Both the position numbers and the translations under genes were made by a program. From Bacteroidota bacterium (GTDB lineage: Bacteria > Bacteroidota > Ignavibacteria > Ignavibacteriales > Melioribacteraceae), in contig JAEXOD010000031.1 in the NCBI GenBank assembly GCA_023447335.1, forward strand, positions 1-17,081: a stretch of 17,081 nt of DNA, in the 5' to 3' direction. Positions 15,704 to 17,081 of the stretch are shown piece after piece. The notes below the pieces were generated by a model. That model did no database searches and had not been told where the DNA came from. It worked only from the letters and a program-made list of their open reading frames with translations. Positions within the stretch are counted from its first letter, which is position 1; every line of letters begins with the position of its first letter.

Positions 15704-16045
15704 ACTTAGTTCTTTAGTTTATTAATAAATTGTCGTTGTTAATTATATAAAAGAATACTTTTATCCTATTTATTTGCGCACTTAAACTGTTAGTTGTGTT
15801 AAATTAATGGATTGGTTAATCAAATCGGTAGTTACAATATGCATATAAGTCATTCATTTAAACATAAAAACAGTGCTAAATTCAATATGATTAACTTATA
15901 AATTTTTTATAAATAAACCAAATAAAATCGTTTAACCCTAATTAAATAAATAAAAAAATAATTTAGATAATTTATCCGATATTGTTGAACTTTATTGAAA
16001 CATTCCATTGTTAGTTAATAAAGCCATTAAAATAAAGGTGAAAAA
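15704..16045. other. 342-bp divergent promoter region between rnfC and the sigma-factor gene
   Basis: AT-rich and non-coding; the promoters of the rnf operon (minus) and the ECF sigma gene (plus) must both lie here. I found no perfect TAnnTTTG match on either strand. The closest on the plus strand is TATTGTTG at 15980-15987, 58 bases before the sigma start codon. No RNA gene or long hairpin is evident. Confidence 0.55.
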
Positions 16046-16636
16046 ATGTACAACACCCATAATTTAAGACTAACCGAAAATGAAAAACAAAAACATTTAG
16101 ATTTTGAAACCCTTGCCGTTCCTCATAAAGATGCTTTGTATAATTTTGCATTAAAAATGACAAATGATACTGACGAAGCAGATGATCTTTTACAGGAAAC
16201 ATTTCTTAAAGCTTTTAAATATTTCGATAAATTTGAACGCGGTACTAATTGTAAAGCATGGCTTTATAGTATTATGCGAAACACCTATATTAATGAATAC
16301 AGAAGAATACAAAAATCTCCGAGTAGGGTAGATTACGATGATATACAAAACTTTTATGAAAACATTAAAGAATCGGAAGTTGATTACGGTCATATAGTTG
16401 AGGATGCTTTTAGCAACACTCTAAACGATGAGGTAACCGAAGCATTATCTGATTTACCAAAAGATTTTCAAACAATCATTCTTTTAAGCGATGTAGAAGG
16501 GTTTACTTACGAAGAAATTGCCGATTTTCTCTCATGCCCTATAGGAACTGTGAGAAGTAGATTGCATCGTGCACGAAAGATGCTTTATTCTAAATTATAT
16601 GATTATGCCAAAAACACCGGATATGTTGAAAAATAA
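16046..16636 (+). CDS. ECF-family RNA polymerase sigma factor
   Basis: A 196-aa group IV sigma factor that would direct RNA polymerase to a small regulon. The ATG has AAGGTG about 6 bases upstream. Region 2 covers about residues 25-95, with DLLQETFLKAFKYFDKF and NCKAWLYSIMRNTYINEYRR; a linker rich in Asp and Glu follows. Region 4 spans about 135-182, with LPKDFQTIILLSDVEGFTYEEIA and the helix-turn-helix GTVRSRLHRARKML. It resembles the RpoE/SigE-like ECF factors common in Bacteroidota and Ignavibacteria. No zinc-finger anti-sigma gene follows; the next gene is a response regulator after a terminator. It is divergent from rnf, and a regulatory link is possible but unproven. Confidence 0.92.
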   Translation: MYNTHNLRLTENEKQKHLDFETLAVPHKDALYNFALKMTNDTDEADDLLQETFLKAFKYFDKFERGTNCKAWLYSIMRNTYINEYRRIQKSPSRVDYDDIQNFYENIKESEVDYGHIVEDAFSNTLNDEVTEALSDLPKDFQTIILLSDVEGFTYEEIADFLSCPIGTVRSRLHRARKMLYSKLYDYAKNTGYVEK

Positions 16637-16672
16637 GTAAAATATTTATTTTTTTTAGTAATTAACCAAAAG

Positions 16673-16701
16673 AGCCAAATTTATATTTGGCTTTTTTTTT
16701 T
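16673..16701 (+). terminator. Intrinsic terminator of the sigma-factor gene
   Basis: AGCCAAAT (16673-16680) and ATTTGGCT (16685-16692) form an 8-bp stem with a TTAT loop, followed by a run of T through 16701. It starts 36 bases after the sigma stop and separates it from the response-regulator gene. Confidence 0.9.
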
Positions 16702-16755
16702 AATTAGGTTATATTTATTAACATAATACAAATTATTAATTTAGCTACACATAAA

Positions 16756-17081
16756 ATGAATGCGAAAACATATAACGATAATCTTGTTCTAATAGTCGAT
16801 GACAATTACAAGAACATTCAATTATTAGGAAATGTATTAAGAGGTGAAAGTTTAGACATAGCAGTAGCAACTAACGGACTTCAAGCCTTACAAATTACAA
16901 GAGAAGTTCTGCCTAACTTAATTCTTCTTGATATTATGATGCCCGAAATGGACGGGTATCAAGTCTGTCAAACGTTAAAAGAAGACCCTAGGACTTCTGA
17001 AATTCCGATAATTTTTCTAACCGCAAAAACAGAAGCCGACGATATTATTAAAGGTCTTTCACTTGGTGCCGTTGATTATAT
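16756..17081 (+). CDS. Response-regulator receiver domain, N-terminal part
   Basis: The gene starts at an ATG at 16756 and runs off the right edge after 108 codons. The visible part is a CheY-like receiver domain. The acidic pair is D15-D16 (LIVDDN), the phospho-acceptor is D59 (LLDIMMPEMDGY), and IIFLTAK supplies the conserved Thr and Lys; LGAVDY near the end is the usual beta5/alpha5 boundary. Whether it is a lone receiver, or carries a cyclase, kinase or DNA-binding output, cannot be seen. No ribosome site is obvious. It is separated from the sigma gene by a terminator, so it is probably a separate transcript. Confidence 0.9.
   Translation, partial: MNAKTYNDNLVLIVDDNYKNIQLLGNVLRGESLDIAVATNGLQALQITREVLPNLILLDIMMPEMDGYQVCQTLKEDPRTSEIPIIFLTAKTEADDIIKGLSLGAVDY

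Noticed and set aside
1..17081. CRISPR arrays, tRNA or rRNA genes, insertion sequences
   Set aside because: No regularly spaced repeats, no tRNA-like cloverleaf with a CCA-proximal arm, no rRNA signature and no transposase-like coding sequence were seen.

Overview
The window is AT-rich and comes from an anaerobic or facultative member of the Bacteroidota/Ignavibacteriota (FCB) group. Four things point there: a PorV/PorQ-like protein start at the left edge; a large sortilin/BNR-repeat exported protein; an ECF sigma factor of the type common in Ignavibacteria and Bacteroidetes; and candidate promoters with the Bacteroidetes -7 motif TAnnTTTG. The group assignment is inferred from family recall, and no species is claimed.

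Layout, left to right. (1) 1-3579, minus strand: the 5' end of a PorV/PorQ-like outer-membrane protein gene, an intrinsic terminator, and a 1080-aa exported beta-propeller protein. (2) 3678-5335, minus strand: a two-gene restriction-modification operon, an N4-cytosine-type DNA methyltransferase followed by an MvaI/BcnI-family endonuclease, joined by a TAATG stop/start overlap. (3) 5418-6986, plus strand: an AAA-ATPase-like/PD-(D/E)XK gene of full family length, broken by one in-frame TGA just before its Walker A motif. (4) 6987-7335: a non-coding stretch holding a palindromic candidate operator. (5) 7336-9693, plus strand: a soluble fusion of ferredoxin clusters, a [FeFe]-hydrogenase-like H-cluster domain, an extra FeS domain and a methyl-accepting chemotaxis signalling domain. 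(6) A bidirectional terminator, then 9749-15703 on the minus strand: a complete Rnf operon transcribed C-D-G-E-A-apbE-B. (7) 15704-16045 non-coding, then a divergent ECF sigma factor, its terminator, and the 5' part of a response-regulator gene cut by the window end.

How the genes fit together. Rnf moves electrons from reduced ferredoxin to NAD+ and pumps ions. The embedded apbE encodes the flavin transferase that should attach FMN to RnfG and RnfD, and both carry recognisable attachment motifs. The converging gene looks like a cytoplasmic chemoreceptor whose input is an H-cluster/Fe-S module, so the locus pairs ferredoxin-based energy conservation with a probable H2 or redox sensor. The sensor lacks the proton-relay cysteine and other second-sphere residues of catalytic hydrogenases, which favours sensing over turnover. 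This fusion is the most interesting item in the window. The R-M operon and the broken ATPase gene form a separate accessory islet.
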